Shown here in pieces: positions 1-11,163 of a stretch of 64,000 bases of DNA. The translations under genes and the position numbers were made by a program. Origin of the DNA: Hemibagrus wyckioides. Taxonomy: Eukaryota > Chordata > Actinopteri > Siluriformes > Bagridae. Each line of letters opens with the position of its first letter. Position 1 is the first letter of the stretch. Location: positions 4,033,073 to 4,097,072 of the forward strand of contig NC_080715.1 of assembly GCF_019097595.1 (NCBI RefSeq), read 5' to 3'. Below the pieces are notes generated by a model that was not told the origin of the DNA, made no database searches, and saw only the letters and a list, made by a program, of their open reading frames with translations.

Positions 1-393
1 CGCTCCCATTTCCTGCATGAATCTATCCCCCGGGTCTGAGTCTGCCAGCTCGCTGTTTCAGGATGTTCCCCTCCAGAAAATTTGTGCTGCAGCAGGCTGG
101 TCCTCTCCGCACACTTTTATCAGGGTCTATAACCTGGATCTGGACCCCACTCCAGGGTCCCAGGTCATTCAGGGCTAATTGAAGTTCTATTCCTGGTTTG
201 TTTGTGCTGTCTCATGGCCCCTGGGAGAGACATCGACTGGTGTGTGGTGGTGTGGGTATTAACATTCCCAAAGCATCAGTCACGATGAAGCATTGAGTTC
301 CCACAAAAGGGAACTACACTATATTGATGGATTACATGGATTTCAAGTTTTTTGCAGATGCAAAGAAGCAGTAATGAGTTACAGATTTTTAAG
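1..393. other. No feature recognised
   Basis: No credible reading frame, repeat or RNA gene is seen in this stretch. Confidence 0.4.
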
Positions 394-562
394 CAGTGGT
401 GGGCAAAGTACATATCTTCTGTACTTAAAATAAAGTACAAATACCTTAGTTAAAATGTTACTCCGGTAAAAGTCCTCAATTTGAATTTCTACTTGGGTAA
501 AATGCAAAAGTACTTATATACAAATGTTCAATACAACTAAAAAAAAAGTACTACATTTATCC
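394..562 (+). mobile_element. hAT-like non-autonomous element fragment
   Basis: It begins CAGTGGTGGGCAAAGTAC and continues with many short blocks related to AAAAGTACTT and AAGTAC. This is the pattern of a very common fish repeat whose end resembles a hAT terminal inverted repeat. Only one end is visible, so the copy is partial. The superfamily is recalled, not tested. Confidence 0.4.
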
Positions 563-1139
563 TAGATCTAATGTTGTATTTTTTTGTAAAAAGAAGAATC
601 TGAAGAAGAAGAATCTGTCCCTCTACTCACACATGCCTGTTAATACAAGGTCTGAGAAATGATTATGATACAGATGTCAGTTACCATTATTCTAAATCAA
701 GGAGTGCAAGGGGAACATGGGGCTGTAAAATAGCAGGATGTGAGATCAATTAGGTTTTCTTGTTATGCTTTATGTTATACTTAAGATAGTAACAAATTAT
801 CTCTTACCTAAACACTCCTGTGTCCTGGCGAATCAGATTTTTTAAGTTTTGAACAGATGACAGGCAAGGATCTAGGCAGATTCACTTTAACAGAAACTTT
901 TGCTCTACAGATTGAAAGGAAAAGAAGTTCTAATTCAGCACAGTCAATATTTCAGTATTTAGTAACTAATGCGTTGGTGTGTTATGCGCAATTACAGTAT
1001 TTGAGCAGTAATCTTATTCTCCTTTACAGTTGCGCTATTGGGTTATTGTGTTGCTGTATAATCAGTAAGGTTAAAATAGACTGCTGCTCAAGAGACACTG
1101 CTTACTCAGCTAACTAAAGTGTATTTAACCCTACACAAC
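563..1139. other. Unassigned AT-rich DNA
   Basis: No supported gene. An 86-codon open stretch near 857-1117 has no recognisable domain and is treated as chance. Confidence 0.4.
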
Positions 1140-1431
1140 ATAATTAAGATAAAGATAGATTTATTCACATACACAATAAAATGCTTCATTGCTGCAAGTT
1201 AACATTAGATTCATATGAAAGAAAATGGTCATTATCACAGGACATGCTCACCTCTACGTTTTCGCAAATATGATTGTAATATTCCAAGCTGAAAGGCAAA
1301 GAAGATGACAGACACCATCTCATGTGCTAACTCATTCCTTTACTTCCGACAAGAAAACATGCATCCGGATAACTCAGGTATGCACACGTGGGCGTGGCTT
1401 CATATGCTAGTCTCTTAACACATCTATTACA
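1140..1431 (-). mobile_element. 3' LTR of a Ty3/Gypsy element (inner edge defined)
   Basis: Read on the minus strand, the gypsy pol frame is followed by a purine-rich tract (AAAAGGGGAGGAG, 1432-1445). Next comes a terminus starting TGTAATAG at 1431, as expected for a polypurine tract and the start of a 3' LTR. The far end of the LTR is not clear; 1140 is a guess. No matching 5' LTR was found in the window. Confidence 0.45.
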
Positions 1432-1666
1432 CTCCTCCCCTTTTAGATTTAACAGACTTCAATATAACATACCAAGAATCACTTTAGAGAAATATTTCCC
1501 TTAAAACCAGAATTCAAAATAACATGGCATATGTGAAACAGCCTTCAAACATAATATTTTCACAGTATTGCAACTGTAACACAAAAACGTTTCAAACTAA
1601 CGATCAACACTGATCTCTCTCCATGACTTCCAACCTTTTTGGAGCAGTACGAAACCTCTGGGGATA

Positions 1667-2815
1667 TCAGCGAACACCCTCTGCACTCACTGTCTCTTTT
1701 GCAGCCTCAGTGTTAACTGTGGAGTCAGGTATACCGATTTGCATGGAACTGTCTCTGTCCACAGGTAAGTACATAGCTCCCCTGTTTTCCGCAGTGACAC
1801 TCAGATCTGGGTTGTTCAAAACAGGTCCTTCTGCAACATGCCTTGGCAGCATATGGTCCACATGCACTGTGCGTGTTTTCTGACCCTCCTGTACTGAATA
1901 ACTTACTGGGCCCTTCCGCTTAATCACAGTTGCTTTCAACCATTTGTCCTGCCCTCCCCTGAAATTTCGGACTCGTACCGGTTCTTCCTCCTCAAAGGAT
2001 CTTAAGACACGTTTCCCCCTGTCATGGTGTTTCTTTTGTTCCTGCTGTTTTTCCTTAACATGTTTAGCCAAATCAGGCTTCAACAATGAAAAACGTGTTC
2101 GGATATGACGCTTAAGGAACAACTCCGCTGGCGTTTTTCCCGTGGTGGTATGGGGTGTACTATGGTACATTATCAAGAAATTTGCCAGCCTATGCTTTAG
2201 TGAGAGCATCTGCTTACTTTGTTTTTCCCAAACACCCTTTAGAAGTGACTGTTTCAGTATCTGCACTGATCTTTCTGCAGCACCATTTGAGGCTGGGTGA
2301 TAGGCAGGAACTCATGTATGTTTTATTCCATTCCCCCTTAGGAAATCAGTAAACTCAGCAGACACGAGCTGCGGTCCATTATCGGAGACCACATCCTCCG
2401 GTAACCCATAAGCTGCAAACAAACCTCGGAGTGCATCAATGGTGAGTGCTGAGGTAATGGATGACATTGGCACTACCTCTAACCATTTTGAATGACTGTC
2501 TATCACTACTAGAAAGAACTGCTTGTCTTTTTCAGCAAAATCCACATGGATTCTCTGCCATGGCCGCTCTGGCCATCTCCACGGGTGAAGTGGTGCCGCG
2601 GCTGGTGACTTTTGAACCGCCAGACAGCAATTACAATTTGGCAGCAACACCAGCAAACCTTTGGTGACAGACCATCTTCCTCTATCCACTGCAGCTCCAC
2701 CAGTTCCATCTGCCCTGCCTACACCTCCTGCAGATCCTGTCTCCACCTGTTGTTGCTCAACCACTGCCATTTGTGCTGCCCGCACCTGCTGGAACTGCCC
2801 AAGAGACACCTTCCC
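1667..2815 (-). pseudogene. Ty3/Gypsy pol remnant: integrase core and C-terminus
   Basis: The minus strand encodes a gypsy-type integrase. The first catalytic Asp lies in HVDFAEK, the second in VVSDNGPQ, and the Glu in a context like SNGAAERSVQ just after a frame break near 2310. The frame then continues through the integrase tail (YHSTPHTTTGKTPAELF, then RVRNFRGGQDKW and TVHVDHMLPRH). Protease, reverse transcriptase and RNase H are missing upstream, so it cannot be autonomous. It lies just inside the 3' LTR ending at 1431. Part of the upstream end is in another frame, with a Cys-rich patch that may be the zinc-finger remnant. Confidence 0.85.
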
Positions 2816-3418
2816 ATATCAATTTCTCACCTGAGACCCTATGACCTCACCCTACAACCTCCGTTATTTTATTACTCTTTGTCTTTATCAGTTTAACCAA
2901 TTTAACCCTGTCTGTTCACAAATAAAATAAAGAAATTGCAGTATGATGTTATATAATGTATTGTTTAATTACATTTTAATGAATGCTGCAACTGTCCCTG
3001 TGGACTGTTGCAACCATCCCCTGTTAGGGGGTCAGTTGCAAAATTTCACTTTGTCTGTTAAAGTTTACATTGTTCATATATTATTACACGTATGGATGTT
3101 ACCTTCCCTAATTTTGAAAAAAGCTACTTTACAGTTACAGAGGAGCTTAAATGATGGTTGTGTTGTCTAGTTGTGTATTGTTGTGTTATTTGAATTTTTA
3201 TATTGTATAGCAGTGTTGTGTTGGTTTATGCTTAGTCCTCTCAAGTGACTGATCAATAGTAGTTTCAGTCTTAATTTATTAAGAGTAATAATAATAGTCG
3301 TTTAATTTATACTGAAGGTCCTATAGTGTCCACTAGTGTCTGCAGCAGTTTGAAGAAAATTCTGCCAAGACCTGAAACATATTTTAACTAGTGTATTACT
3401 TGTACTTCTTCTGTTGCA
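2816..3418. other. Unassigned AT-rich DNA
   Basis: No coding signal. It lies between the gypsy pol remnant and a LINE fragment. Confidence 0.4.
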
Positions 3419-4265
3419 GTCTCCACAACATCTTCTCTTCACTACTCAACCCCCAGCTCAAACTTGTTCCATCCTCCATGACTGCTGAAGACTTTGCCAC
3501 CTTTTACTCTGAGAAGATTGAGAAAATCTGCCAGACTATCACTTCTGCCCTGTCTATGCCTACATTACACAGCCAGGGATTCCCCTACTCTTTCACTGTC
3601 GCATCTCTCAACTGTAGCAAAAGAAGAGATTCTACAAATCATCCATTCTTGCAATCCAGCTGAAACTCAATCCCAGCAAAACTGATCTGCTGGTCATCAC
3701 AGCTGATTCATCCCCAGGTCAGAATCTTGTGATATCGCTGCACAACTCTCTGATCTCCCCTTTGGCCACTGCTCACAACCTTGGGGTAACCATGGGCAAT
3801 TTTCCTCCCATGTTGTTGATATGACACGCTCATGTTGGTTTCTTCTGTACAACATAAGAAGGATTTGGCCATTTTTACCCAAACAGGCCGCTCAGGGTTT
3901 TATTCAGTCTCTTGTCATTTCAAGACTAGACAATTCTCCCTCTTACCTTTTATCAGTCCTTGCAATGTACAGCACTCCATCAGAGCTTGTAGCACTGCTC
4001 AACTGGTCCCACCATCTCTCAGGGTTCAAGGTAGGTGCTCATTGAGACTCCCCTCTGTTTTGGCACTGAGGTGGTGGAATGAACTACTGTACCTCTAGAT
4101 GCCGAACAGTTTAGTCACTGACTGTCTTCAAATGACAGATGAAGACCTACTCCTAATTTACTTACAGTACTGCTTACTTATTTTTTCCTGTTTGTTTACA
4201 TTAAAAATACTTTAAAGTATTTTTGTACAGGCATCTGCCAAATGCTGCATATGTAAGTCAATGGA
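3419..4265 (+). mobile_element. L2/CR1-like LINE, internally deleted copy
   Basis: It matches the longer LINE copy at 9208-11163 along its length. The N-terminal ORF2 part encodes a segment like LHNIFSSLLNPQ...LTAEDFATFYSEKIEKIC. It then jumps near 3660 from the CNPA region straight to the LKLNPSKTDLL region, so the whole reverse transcriptase core is lost. It ends in the fish LINE/SINE tail (CATCTGCCAAATGCTGCATA) near 4230-4260. Frames are broken throughout. Confidence 0.8.
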
Positions 4266-4317
4266 CCAGAACTAATTATTACAAAATCAACATGAACTTC
4301 TGGTAACAAATGTACAG

Positions 4318-4640
4318 ATAATTGTTCTTATAGCCAACATCACTTCAGGCATATGTATTTAGAGCAGAACAACTTTCTCATGGATTTTCATCATCAGGCT
4401 CACCAATGTTTCCATGAAACCTGGTTCTTCCCAGTCAGCCCAATCAAACCAAAGAGTTTTAATATGTAACTCTAAGAGAGCTCCAGTTTTCCAGTTAGCC
4501 AAATTCCCACAGCACTGCCTGCAATAGGTCTGAGTTGTAGCTCAAATCTGTTGAGGAATATTAATGTATTCTTTATCAGACTTGCAGCCATCCCATAAAG
4601 GAACAACAGGTGAAAAATAAAACCTTTGTTGTTATGCATC
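4318..4640 (-). pseudogene. C-type lectin pseudogene 1 (N-terminal half)
   Basis: The minus strand aligns by eye with the first half of the intact lectin gene at 17891-18616. Shared parts include the A-rich start region, the signal peptide, the segment around the Cys-rich start of the first lectin domain, the glycosylated WxGLNR area, and the AYGxSDFGC area. Many substitutions and indels remove the frame. The 3' half is missing exactly where the LINE tail at 4265 ends, so truncation by the LINE, or deletion next to it, is likely. Confidence 0.7.
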
Positions 4641-5289
4641 TACATGAATCTTTCTCCACCCCTGAGATACAGTCTATATTGAAGCTATGGAGAAATACAA
4701 TGAACAAACTTGCAAGCATTCAACTATCCACCTCTCCTGCAATGGTGGAGGACTCAGACGTTACATACAGTATATTCGTTTTTAGATTACTGTCATATTA
4801 GGCTATACTTTAGTCCCCTCACCACTAGAACAACAACATAATGTTAAGATATTCCTAAAACCTGACTAAGGCAGCACATATAAACTTAATTCATTTTAGA
4901 AAAGGATAGTGGAGACCTTTAGCACCACCTCTGGTCACTACAAATATTATATAATGTATATCAGCTTTCTTGCACTGTTTTCAACATTTTAGCAGTGACA
5001 TGCTGGGAAAATTCTTAATTGATCTGTCAAAATCCCATTCCACAGAATCCCACATATCTCATGTAAAACAAGTGCTATCTCACCTACTTCTAAACCACCT
5101 GTAAGTTAAAGAGGAGAAATGTTTCACAAACCAAGGTATTGTTCCTGGTGTATGTACATCATCACTAGAGCTTACTATAGTTTTTTGCTGTTTGGCCTGT
5201 AGGTCGATTATGGCTTGATAATGAACTTGGCTGGGCTAGGAAGCACCCCACCCCCCATTCCCCCACTTTCACATTCACTCAGACAATTG
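4641..5289. other. Unassigned flank of lectin pseudogene 1
   Basis: No feature supported beyond being part of the duplicated lectin neighbourhood. Confidence 0.3.
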
Positions 5290-6050
5290 AAATAATTCAT
5301 CTAGTGGAAGGGATATTGTCCGGAGAAGAGAAGCTGGGTCCCGGTTCACAACATTCTTGATTTCCTAATATTCATATATTCATCTCATAATTAATACCCT
5401 GGATATCCTTGGTCCTGTCAAGTGCAGAAACCCTACATTATGTTTTGGATTTGTCTGCCTTTTTTTTTTTTAAATAAAGCCTTTACCTACAGCTGCATCC
5501 ACATAATTATATGCATCCACTATAAATTACCCTGGAACCAGGTCATTATTGAAAGGTGATTATATAAGGTAATGATTGAAAATGAGTTATGAACCACTTT
5601 TTAAAAAGTACTTTGACACCAAGTGTGTGTAAATCAACTAAAAATCCTAGTATAAGTTGTCATAAATGGGTTTTATGTTTTATGCAAAAAATGTGCTATG
5701 GTGCCACCAAGAGATGCAATTTGGCCATTTCATTTTTCTGAGCAGCAGTTAAAAAAATATGATATATGATAAAATATGATGTTTTAGGCTGCACAAAAAT
5801 GTAAAAGAAAGAAGAAGAAGATGGTGATGATGATGAAGAAGAAGAAGAAGAAGAAGAAGAAACAATAGGTTTTGAGAGAACTTCGCTTGGACTCCTGAAA
5901 GCACTGTAGCTTAAACCTGTTGCTTCAAGGTCAGTGCAAGCAAATATCAAAATTAGATTTTCTATTCAAATGTGTCAAATGCAAACTAATAGGACTAATG
6001 AATGAGTCACTGTAGAATGATATAACCTCAGTGTTCAAGTCTCTTGGATT
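5290..6050 (-). repeat. Lectin-upstream module, copy 1
   Basis: This sequence recurs at 6320-6620, 16230-17150 and 20828-21300. Shared landmarks in order are: CTAGTGGAAG...GGATTGTCC; a patch around CATTTCATTT-TCTGAG; TTTTAGGCTGCACAAAA; an AAG-rich run; TCAAGGTCAGTGCAAGCAAA; CAAATGTGTCAAATGCAAAC; and AGAATGATATAACCTCAG. It lies upstream of a lectin copy in the lectin reading direction. A GAA microsatellite (about 5812-5862) has expanded inside it. It may be a duplicated promoter region or simply part of the duplicated block. Confidence 0.65.
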
Positions 6051-6319
6051 TTTTTTAATTACAGTTAATTGGTCCAAAAAATTATTATTTAATTACTGTG
6101 AATAATTTGCCATTGTTGAGGGTCTGTGTATGCGAAGTAGTGACAGTAGGTAGTGCAATAATGACCATGTTAATTCATGACAAAAGAATTAATTATACGT
6201 GGGACAGGTAGCAGTGACAGCAATGGATAAATATTTGAAAATTCTGACCCAGATGACCATGAAGTAGCAGCTGTAAAACTGCACTTATGTATAACATTTA
6301 ATTTTGAATTGCTTTAATG

Positions 6320-6620
6320 TTTTAGGCTGCACAAAAAAGCAAAGAAAAAAAGAAGAAAACAATATGATTTGTATAGCACTTTTCACAACAAACACTGTCT
6401 TAAAGCAGCTTTACTGAAGTATAGAAACATACAAAAATTATAAAGTTTAAAGTTAACTTACTATTTATCCCTAACATCTAACCCTTCTGAGCGAATCTGG
6501 AACTCATTTGTTGCCTCAAGGTCAGTGCAAGCAAACTTAGAACTTAGATCAAAATACGATTTCACATTCAAATGGGTCAAATGCAAACTAATAAAGTAAG
6601 CCCCACTAGAATTTTATAAA
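6320..6620 (-). repeat. Lectin-upstream module, copy 1b, interrupted
   Basis: It has the same landmarks as the previous module, but is split at about 6360-6490 by a fragment of the common fish repeat with TTTGTATAGCACTTTT and AGCAGCTTTACTGAAGTATA. The module resumes with TGCCTCAAGGTCAGTGCAAG. A second piece of the inserting family lies at about 6680-6750. Confidence 0.55.
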
Positions 6621-7181
6621 CATCAAAGACAGATGCCAGGTTTTAATTGAATTTGATTTAATTCAGTTTAGTTCCATTTAATTTTATTTGTATAGAACTT
6701 TTAACAATGAGCATTGACTCAAAGCAGGTTTACAGAAATATAAAAATTCAGAATGAATTACAGTGAAGTGTATGCTAATGATCCTGTAATTGTTACATAC
6801 CAGGTCCTCAACGGCATGTCATCCTCACAAGACTCTTTTGATGGATTCCTTCCTCTCAGGTTAGGAAGAGAGGGTCCTAGAGAGCTGAAGAATAGCATCT
6901 CCACCCACAGATGGTGGAATGCATATGAAAGTTTTTGGCTTGTCAGCCCACTGTCTCCTATGGCTTTCACTTTTCGGCAGACCCTCTGGTGCTGGATACC
7001 ATGGTGCTGATGTAGCTGTGGTTCCCTCTGTGTGCTTTCCCCGATAGCTCTGCTCTTTAAACCACCCCTTAGTATCCGATTGAAATTTTAATCGGATGTG
7101 GCAAATTCCATCCGACTGACGTGTTTACATGACACTTTTTTAATCTGATTGTGCTTCTAGTCCTGTTATGATCGGACGATC

Positions 7182-7211
7182 GCGTTTACATGGAAGTGTC
7201 CATGTAAACGC
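7182..7211. repeat. Short palindrome, 13-bp arms
   Basis: GCGTTTACATGGA pairs with TCCATGTAAACGC across a 4-base loop. It sits in a patch related to a dispersed fish repeat that contains CATGTAAACGCACC. Confidence 0.6.
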
Positions 7212-7429
7212 ACCTAGTGACAACCTTCTCAGTAGGGCTGGGGGAGGGCAATAGAAAGATCCCTGCTATGGACTTGTGTCTTCTCCTCCTCCCATATTTC
7301 CCACTTGACCCATTTGCTGAGCATCTCCTCAAGCAGAAGAGAAGGGTTATTTGAAGAGAAGGGTCTGCTCTGCCAACTCCTGCTCTAGAACTGTCGGTTC
7401 TGCTGCATCCATAATTGGTTGGAGCATTC
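7212..7429 (-). mobile_element. Internal fragment of the LTR element next to LTR A
   Basis: The sequence near 7340-7429 matches the gag-start side of the element at 13728-14028 (AACTCCTGCTCTAGAACTG and CTGCTGCATCCATAA). Confidence 0.5.
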
Positions 7430-7791
7430 TGTGATGGAGTGAGGGTGAAGGTAGATGTATGTGCACAAATCTTAATGAAAAACAACAAAAACAAGCAAAG
7501 ACTGGGAAGGGTCCAAATTAATTGAACAATAAAAGAAGCAAGGGGCAAACTAGAATATGAAATCAAAGGCTAGACACAATGCAAACAACAAACATAATCT
7601 GCACACAAACACAGACATAAGCATAATACTCCAACCAACAGGGAAGGAAACTGTAAAAGTTAAATATGATGACTAACAGGGAAACACTAAACAGGTGTGT
7701 GAAATCAAGAAAGGAAATTGTGAGATTTGAAAAAATGAGAGAGAGTTCCCTCTGCTGGTCTTGTGATGAATTGTACCTGATGGTTGTGACA
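7430..7791 (-). mobile_element. LTR A of a Gypsy-like family
   Basis: The ends are TGTGATGG and GTGACA on the plus strand. It is related along its length to LTR C (14029-14403) and in part to LTR B. The stretch just beyond (CTCCCTCCTGCTAC) is also shared with copy C and reads as a purine-rich tract on the minus strand. It contains a CTCF-like motif at 7745-7758, minus strand. Confidence 0.6.
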
Positions 7792-7889
7792 CTCCCTCCT
7801 GCTACTGGCCAGACTGGACAAATGGTGGCACTAGAGTATTTTATTTTTTTTACTTTTTAACTTTTTTTAATTAAATCACTTGTAACTCT

Positions 7890-8130
7890 TTGTTTGCATG
7901 GATTTTCATGATACTTGAAAATAATATAAGGGAGGAGATCATTTTGGGTGTGGTCATGCACAGCTCAGATAACTGTTAATCAGGACATGTATGTCCATTC
8001 AAGCTAAAATTCAGTGTGGTCTATCTATGTGCTAACCTACATGCTAAATTGGATTTTGATGACCTAATTCATTTTAAACTGATTTCAGTAGGCACTTGAT
8101 AGGTTAACATTAAGCTATCATCATGGAACT
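7890..8130. repeat. Dispersed repeat, unnamed (copy 1)
   Basis: It shares TCCATTCAAG, AAGCTAAAAT, TTTTAAACT, CAGTAGG and AGCTATCATCATG, in the same order, with 14720-14795 plus 15840-15905. The second copy is split by a solo LTR. No coding content. Class unknown. Confidence 0.55.
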
Positions 8131-8211
8131 TGAATGGTAGGTTCAGGCAGTGGTTGTGGTTGTAAATATTGATACACTGCATATATATATATATATAGGG
8201 GTGTGACTGCC

Positions 8212-8604
8212 TGTAAGGATGCACCAGAGGCAGGTGTAGCAGAATCCATAAGCAGATCTTTATTATAACAAAATCGGCAGGCAAGTATCGGTATCGGTAT
8301 GGTCAGGCAAAAAGGGTCGAAAGCCGGGAAACAAAACACTGAGCAAACAAAACCAAAATCGCAAAACCCAAAAACAAACAAAATCAAAAAACAATCGTAG
8401 AACTAGGGTCAGGCAGGGATCATACATGTAGTAGACACAATATCAAATACAAGGCTTGGTACACAATCTGAGAGAATGATACTTCGTAGTGAACACCTAG
8501 GCAGAGCTGTTTAAATACCTGGGTGAGACCGGAAGCAAATTAGAGAATGTCAAAACTCAGGTGATGGCGCCCTCTGGCGATCTGGTTCTGCAGGCACTGT
8601 TACA
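8212..8604 (-). mobile_element. Solo LTR with perfect 5-bp target duplication
   Basis: A 393-bp unit starts TGTAAGG and ends GTTACA. It is flanked by CTGCC at 8207-8211 and CTGCC at 8605-8609. No internal retroelement sequence lies next to it, so it is a solo LTR. Orientation is taken from TATTTAAA on the minus strand near 8510. A CTCF-like motif (12 of 14 consensus positions) lies at 8567-8580, minus strand. It is unrelated in sequence to LTRs A-C. Confidence 0.75.
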
Positions 8605-8867
8605 CTGCCATTTTTGTTGGGGAGTTTTGTCTCTGTTTTTCTTGGTAAGGGAGGTTAGGGAAGGTGTCTTTTTGCTTGTTTCTTTTTTGTGTAGCTTAGT
8701 TAGTCCTTAATCCAGAGTGTTTCTCTTTGTAATTTTGGCCTTGGTCCACCCTGAAGTACATACCATTACATTACAATATATCCACCTTATTTTACTGCTC
8801 TGTTGTGTTTGTCATGACTACTGCCTCTGGAGTATCATATTCATGGTCTATTTAATCTCATATAGTT

Positions 8868-9207
8868 TGGGATCACTCAAAAATTTTATTTTTTCCAAGG
8901 GAACACACACGAAATGAGTCTGAATAGAAAATATAGCAAAAGAACAGGACATGCTGACATGTCAGAGTTAGAAATATTGATTTTGATGGAAATGATGAAT
9001 GTTTTCTTCCAATTTTGCCTTCATAAAAAAAACACCTTTTGCAGCAATTACAGCCTGGGCATTCTAGCTATCAATTTTTCAAGATAATCTGAAGAAATTC
9101 ACCCCATGCTTGCTGGACAACTCCCACAAGACGGATTGGCTGATGGAGTCTTCCTCCATAGCTGAAATCAAGCTGAAATATGCAAGTGATCCCAAACTTT
9201 TGAGTGG
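8868..9207. mobile_element. Tc1-like non-autonomous element
   Basis: The left end carries TTTGGGATCACTCAAAA. The right end carries GTGATCCCAAACTTTTGAG, its inverted counterpart. The interior (AGCAATTACAGCCTGG, ATTCTAGCTATCAATTTTTC) matches a widespread fish Tc1-type repeat, here about 340 bp with no transposase. The LINE at 9208 begins directly at its right edge, so the two are nested or abutting. Confidence 0.65.
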
Positions 9208-11163
9208 TAGACTCCACAACATCTTCTCTGCACTACCCAACCCTCCGACTCCACCTGCTCCATCCTCCCTGACCGCTGAAGATTTTGCCACTTTTTACAC
9301 AGCCAGGACTCAGCTACTCCTTCACTGAAGCATCTCTCAACCATAGCAGCAGAAGAGGTTTTGCAAATTATCCACTCCTGCAATCCCACCACCTGCCCAC
9401 TGGATCCAATCCCTTCCACTATCCTCCAGACCATCTCACCTGACCTCCTGCCCTGCATCACCACAGTCATTAATGGATCCATAACATCAGGACAGGTACC
9501 AACTGCCTTTAAGCAAGCAAGGGTTATCCCTATACTGAAGAAATAATTACAGAAATCAATAATTACTCGGTATCACTTCTCTCCTTTCTTTCAAAAATTC
9601 TTGAACGAATTGTTTATAATCAGTTGTCTGACTATCTCTTTCAGAATAACCTCCATGTTGCCAACCAGTCTGGCTTCAAAGCAGCACATTCCACAGAGAC
9701 TGCCCTTTTGGCAGTCACTGAGAAACTACATGCTGCTAGATCAGCCAAGCTGTCATCGGTCCTCATCCTCCTCGACCTTTCTATAGCATTTGACACAGTT
9801 AACCACAAGACTCTCTTGTCCACCCTCAGGAGTCTTGGAATTTGTGGAACAGCATGGGAATGGTTTGCTTCCTACCTGGATGGTCACTCATATCAGTTAA
9901 CATGGAAGGGATTGACATCTGCCTCATGCGGACGCTCTACTGGTGTCCCACAAAACTCAGTACTTGGTCCTCTCCTTTCCTCCTTCTACACCCACACTCT
10001 TGGCAAAGTGATATCCTCACACGGCTTTTCATACCACTGCTATACTGATGACACCCAACTTATCTTCTCCTTCCCTCCCTCAGATACCACAGCTTCTGCT
10101 CGAATCTCAGCATGTCTGGCAGACATTTCATCTTGACAGCTCATCAGCTGAAACTTAATCCCAGCAAAACTGAACTGCTTGTCATCCCAGGTGATTCATC
10201 CCCAGCCCAGGATCTTGTATTATCTCTGAACAACTCAATAATCTCCCCTGCTGCCACTGCTCACAACCTTGAGGTAACCATGGACAATCAACTGTCTTTT
10301 TACTCCCATGATGCTAATGTGACACACTTATGTTGGTTTCTTCTGTACAACATTAGAAGGATTTGAACATTCCTATCCACACAGGCTACTGCAACTCTTT
10401 ACTGGTAGGTCTTCCTCTGAATGCAACTCGTCCACTGCAAATGATCCAAAATGCAGCTGCACGGCTTGTTTTCAACCTGCCTAAGTTCTCCCACACCACC
10501 CCTGCTGTGTTCCCCCCACTGGCTTCCAGTAGCTGCACACATCAGATTCAAAGCACTGATGCTTGCCTACAAAGCCAAGAATGGACCAGCACCATCTTAC
10601 CTCAAAGACCTTATTACTCTTTGCACTGCACCTCGCTCTCTCCGATCCACTAGCACTGGTCCCACCATCTCTCAGGGCAAAAGGTAGGTATTCATCTAGA
10701 CTCTTCTCTGTTCTGGCACCAAGGTGGTGGAATGAACTTCCCCTAGATGTCCATACAGTCTCTGACTGTCTTCATATGATGCCTTAAGACCTACCTTTTC
10801 CTGAAGCACTTGAACTAGCTCTTATGTTTCCCTGTTTATATATTGTTATATGTTTAATAAAAAAGGTTGGACCTCCTGGTGGTCCAACAGCAGGATCCCG
10901 CGCTCTCATTGCCATGGCCCGAGTTCGATTCCCGGGCGGGGTGCCACCCCAGCTGCTGAAGAGTTGACTCTCAGTGCCAGTCCAAAGCCTGGATAAAAAT
11001 GGGAGGGACAAACGCTAAGAAAAAAAAAAAACATCCAATTTTAGGCTAATGGTATCCTAAGTCTGTAACCTATTGAACTAGTGTTAATGATAGAGACTTA
11101 AAGCACTTTTGTATGTCACTCTGGATAAGATCGTCTGCCAAATGCCAGAAATGTAAATGTAAA
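9208..11163 (+). mobile_element. L2/CR1-like LINE, ORF2 with reverse transcriptase
   Basis: It encodes a degenerate ORF2 with LTAEDFATFYT, then NPTTCPLDPIPSTILQ and SITSGQVPTAFKQARVIPIL. The reverse transcriptase follows at 9624-10136: QSGFKAAHSTETALL, DLSIAFDTVNH, STGVPQNSVLGP, and the catalytic YTDD motif (usually YADD) in CYTDDTQLIFSFPPSD. Next come LKLNPSKTELLVIPG and a C-terminus like HWLPVAAHIRFKALMLAYKA. Stops and frameshifts separate the parts, so it is dead. It ends in a tail with CTGCCAAATGCCAGAAATG. A tRNA-type SINE is inserted near its 3' end. Confidence 0.9.
10862..11033 (+). mobile_element. tRNA-derived SINE inside the LINE
   Basis: It carries a box-B-like GAGTTCGATTCCCGGGC with an upstream GGTGGTCCAACAGCAGG, and ends in an A run (about 11020-11030). 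The LINE 3' region stops just before it and resumes just after. No clean target duplication was found. Confidence 0.6.

Noticed and set aside
5696..5950. Ser-rich 84-codon frame
   Set aside because: Product of a GAA microsatellite inside the lectin-upstream module.
10909..10945. tRNA gene
   Set aside because: The box-B-like sequence belongs to a SINE with an A tail inserted in a LINE; no complete cloverleaf was seen.
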